Below are positions 13,566 to 15,223 of a stretch of DNA of 15,223 nt, in pieces. The notes beneath the pieces are model-generated. The model saw only the letters and a list, made by a program, of their open reading frames with translations, ran no database searches and was not told the DNA's origin. The position numbers and the translations under genes were made by a program. Numbering within the stretch: position 1 is the first letter of the stretch; each line of letters opens with the position of its first letter. The DNA lies in the NCBI GenBank assembly GCA_964566175.1, contig CAZMHU010000027.1:1-15223 (forward strand), in the 5' to 3' direction. This stretch comes from SIG589 sp964566175. Lineage in GTDB: Bacteria > Bacillota > Clostridia > Oscillospirales > Acutalibacteraceae.

Positions 13566-14060
13566 TTGAATAAAAATTTTTCCGCAAGGAACCTTGTGAC
13601 CGCTGCTATGATTGCGGCGGCATATTCCGTGCTCACATATCTTTCGGCGGCACTTGGTCTCGCATACGGAGCGGTACAGTTCCGCCTGTCGGAGATACTC
13701 TGCGTACTGCCGCTTTTCACACCCGATGCGATAGCGGGACTAACGCTGGGGTGCCTGATATCAAATATCGGAAGCAGTCTCGGCCCTATTGATATGCTTT
13801 TCGGTACGGTCGCAACCTTTTTGTCATCGGTTGCGGTATATTTACTGCGCAATGTAAAACCGAGAGCGGTACCGCTTTTTATGCCGGTACTATTTAACGC
13901 CGTTATTGTCGGGGTGGAACTTGTCTTTCTCTCGTCCTATACGGCATTTTGGCCGACTGCGGCAAGCGTTGCAGTTGGCGAAATCGCTGTTATTTATATC
14001 GGCGGGTTGCCGTTTTGCACGGCTTTGCGCAAAACAAAAATATTTGATTGGCAGAATTGA
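13566..14060 (+). CDS. queT: QueT family queuosine-precursor transporter
   Basis: This is a substrate-binding (S) component-like membrane protein of the QueT family. It is thought to import preQ1 or preQ0, precursors of the tRNA base queuosine, together with an energy-coupling-factor module encoded elsewhere. The 164-residue protein has about five helices and the family segments AAYSVLTYLSAALGLAYGAVQFRLSE, here the region 18-43, LPLFTPDAIAGLTLGCLISNIGS-like residues near 48-71 and GPIDMLFGT near 74-82. The start is TTG 13566. It has no alternative ATG upstream and its AAAGGA site, 11 nt before, is the 3' tail of the preQ1 riboswitch. The ligand-matched switch supports the substrate. Other queuosine genes are not in the window. 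Confidence 0.92.
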   Translation: MNKNFSARNLVTAAMIAAAYSVLTYLSAALGLAYGAVQFRLSEILCVLPLFTPDAIAGLTLGCLISNIGSSLGPIDMLFGTVATFLSSVAVYLLRNVKPRAVPLFMPVLFNAVIVGVELVFLSSYTAFWPTAASVAVGEIAVIYIGGLPFCTALRKTKIFDWQN

Positions 14061-14080
14061 TTTATTCAATTCTGCTTTTT
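14051..14080 (+). terminator. Intrinsic terminator overlapping the queT stop
   Basis: GCAGAATTGA (14051-14060) and TCAATTCTGC (14066-14075) form a perfect 10-bp stem around TTTAT, followed by TTTTT. The left arm contains the last codons and the TGA of queT, so translating ribosomes may interfere with its folding. Confidence 0.88.
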
Positions 14081-14109
14081 ATTGCAACTACTCTGAGGTG
14101 GGTTTTAAA

Positions 14110-14862
14110 ATGACAAACAACACCGACAAAAAAATCAGTTTTTCTCCCGCTGGACAACGCAGTGTCTTCCTTGAGGGTATGCGTGCCGGCTTGCCGATAG
14201 GACTCGGTTATCTTGCTGTTTCGTTTTCGCTCGGAATTGCCGCAAGGGGTGCGGGACTTTCGGCGATACAGGGGTTTATAGCAAGCCTTTTAACCAACGC
14301 ATCGGCAGGCGAATATGCGGTTTTCACACTCATTGCCGCAAACGCGGGTTTTCTTGAAACAGCGCTTATAACGCTTGTTACAAACGCCCGCTATTTACTT
14401 ATGGGTTGCGCACTGAGTCAGCGAATGCGCCCCGAAACACCGCTGTTGCATCGCCTTATTATCGGTTTTGACATAACCGATGAAATTTTCGGCATTACAA
14501 TAGCACGACCGGGGTACATAAATCCGTACTATTCTTACGGTGCTATGACGACCTCTATCCCCTTTTGGGCAGCGGGCACGGCACTCGGAATTATTATGGG
14601 AAACCTTTTACCTGCACGCATCGTAAGCGCACTGAGCGTTGCGCTTTACGGAATGTTTATAGCGGTTATTATTCCGCCTACAAAGGAAAACAAGGTTATT
14701 GCCTTTATCGTTCCGATTTGTTTTGCAATGAGTCTTCTTTTCACCTACACACCGTTTCTTTCTTCTCTCTCGGACGGAAACAGAGTCATTATACTCACGG
14801 TGCTCATTTCCGCGGCAGCGGCTCTGCTGTTTCCGATAAAGGAGGATATTGAGAATGAATAA
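14110..14862 (+). CDS. azlC: AzlC family branched-chain amino acid exporter, large subunit
   Basis: AzlC is the large membrane subunit of the AzlCD exporter, known from Bacillus to give 4-azaleucine resistance by exporting branched-chain amino acids. The 250-residue protein has about seven helices and family segments: GMRAGLPIGLGYLAVSFSLG near 23-42, LLTNASAGEYAVFTLI near 60-75, LVTNARYLLMGCALSQR near 88-104 and FDITDEIFG near 118-126. The start is ATG 14110, with GAGGTG 9 nt upstream. The open frame extends further upstream through queT, but in a non-coding phase. The gene ends with an 8-bp overlap with azlD. A promoter is not obvious. TTGATT-17-TATTGC (14057-14085) is a weak candidate lying in the queT terminator. 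The substrate is inferred from the family. Confidence 0.94.
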   Translation: MTNNTDKKISFSPAGQRSVFLEGMRAGLPIGLGYLAVSFSLGIAARGAGLSAIQGFIASLLTNASAGEYAVFTLIAANAGFLETALITLVTNARYLLMGCALSQRMRPETPLLHRLIIGFDITDEIFGITIARPGYINPYYSYGAMTTSIPFWAAGTALGIIMGNLLPARIVSALSVALYGMFIAVIIPPTKENKVIAFIVPICFAMSLLFTYTPFLSSLSDGNRVIILTVLISAAAALLFPIKEDIENE

Positions 14863-15154
14863 CTACATATATATACTCATAATGGCGGGTGTCAGTTTCA
14901 TAATAAGGGCATTGCCGCTGACCCTCATTCGCAAACCCATTAAAAGCAGATTTTTAAAATCTTTTCTCTACTATGTCCCATACGTTACCCTATCGGTTAT
15001 GACCTTCCCCGCAATAGTAACCGCAACGCAAACACCTATAGCAGGCATTGCGGCACTGATAATCGGCGTCATTGCTGCATATAAAGGTGCGGGACTTTTC
15101 AAGGTCGCACTCACCTGTTGCAGTGTGGTTTTGATTATCGAACTCTTTATATAA
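14855..15154 (+). CDS. azlD: AzlD family branched-chain amino acid exporter, small subunit
   Basis: AzlD is the small membrane partner of AzlC. The 99-residue protein has three or four helices. It begins MNNYIYILIMAGVSFIIRAL and carries the family's LPLTLIRKPIKSRFLKSFLYYVPY-type region near 20-43, followed by a glycine/alanine-rich helix IAGIAALIIGVIAAYKGAG. The start is ATG 14855, because AAAGGAGG lies 9 nt upstream. The in-frame TTG two codons earlier is too close to that site. It overlaps the azlC end by 8 nt, implying coupled translation. After the stop only a short AGCAA/TTGCT dyad without a T-run is visible, so the end of the transcript is unknown. Confidence 0.92.
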   Translation: MNNYIYILIMAGVSFIIRALPLTLIRKPIKSRFLKSFLYYVPYVTLSVMTFPAIVTATQTPIAGIAALIIGVIAAYKGAGLFKVALTCCSVVLIIELFI

Positions 15155-15223
15155 CAAAAAGCAAGGTGATTGCTACGGGTTGATAAGGCAGTATAGAAAC
15201 TTATTACATCTGTGGCATTGCAA

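Noticed and set aside
13906..14109. Upstream extension of azlC into queT
   Set aside because: It overlaps queT and crosses its terminator. ATG 14110 has a good ribosome site and gives the normal AzlC length.
15155..15223. Possible leader RNA or start of a structured element at the right window edge
   Set aside because: Only a 5-bp AGCAA/TTGCT dyad is visible in the 69 nt after azlD, with no T-run and no motif I can identify, and the window ends before context appears.

Overview
This window looks like a chromosomal segment of a moderate-GC Clostridia-type Firmicute, perhaps an Oscillospiraceae/Ruminococcaceae-like gut anaerobe. The evidence is the pyruvate phosphate dikinase, a SecA with the long variable insert plus zinc tail, a Gram-positive-type SOS box in front of lexA, a NifS/NifU pair, QueT behind a preQ1-I type riboswitch, and strong AGGAGG-like ribosome sites. 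The genus assignment is inference. No insertion sequence, prophage, CRISPR array, tRNA or rRNA gene was seen. Coding density is high and most genes are housekeeping.

Left part (1-3733): the 3' five-sixths of ppdK, which is cut by the window edge, ends in a hairpin. A PHP-family histidinol-phosphatase-like gene follows. It converges, through a bidirectional terminator, on a minus-strand GtrA-like membrane protein gene.

Middle (3734-9957): secA starts from an extended -10 promoter and is followed 19 nt later by a small circularly permuted NlpC/P60 (papain-like) protein. That pair converges, through a second bidirectional terminator, on the minus-strand rpsO-pnp unit (ribosomal protein S15 and PNPase). 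rpsO has a good sigma-A promoter and a structured leader of about 100 nt. A terminator-like hairpin and a second structured region lie between rpsO and pnp, so both genes appear to be controlled at the RNA level.

Right part (9957-15223): all genes are on the plus strand. Two overlapping half-size TauE/SafE (TSUP) genes come first. Then comes lexA with an SOS box just after its predicted transcription start, with rnhA 9 nt behind it. nifS and nifU (cysteine desulfurase and Fe-S scaffold) follow from their own promoter. A preQ1-I riboswitch precedes queT, and the overlapping azlC-azlD pair (branched-chain amino acid export) ends the window.

The most useful observations are the split TSUP transporter, the apparent placement of RNase HI under LexA control, the preQ1 switch whose pseudoknot includes the queT ribosome site, the signal-less permuted papain-like protein tied to secA, and the structured leaders of rpsO and pnp. 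I see no convincing undescribed multi-gene system.
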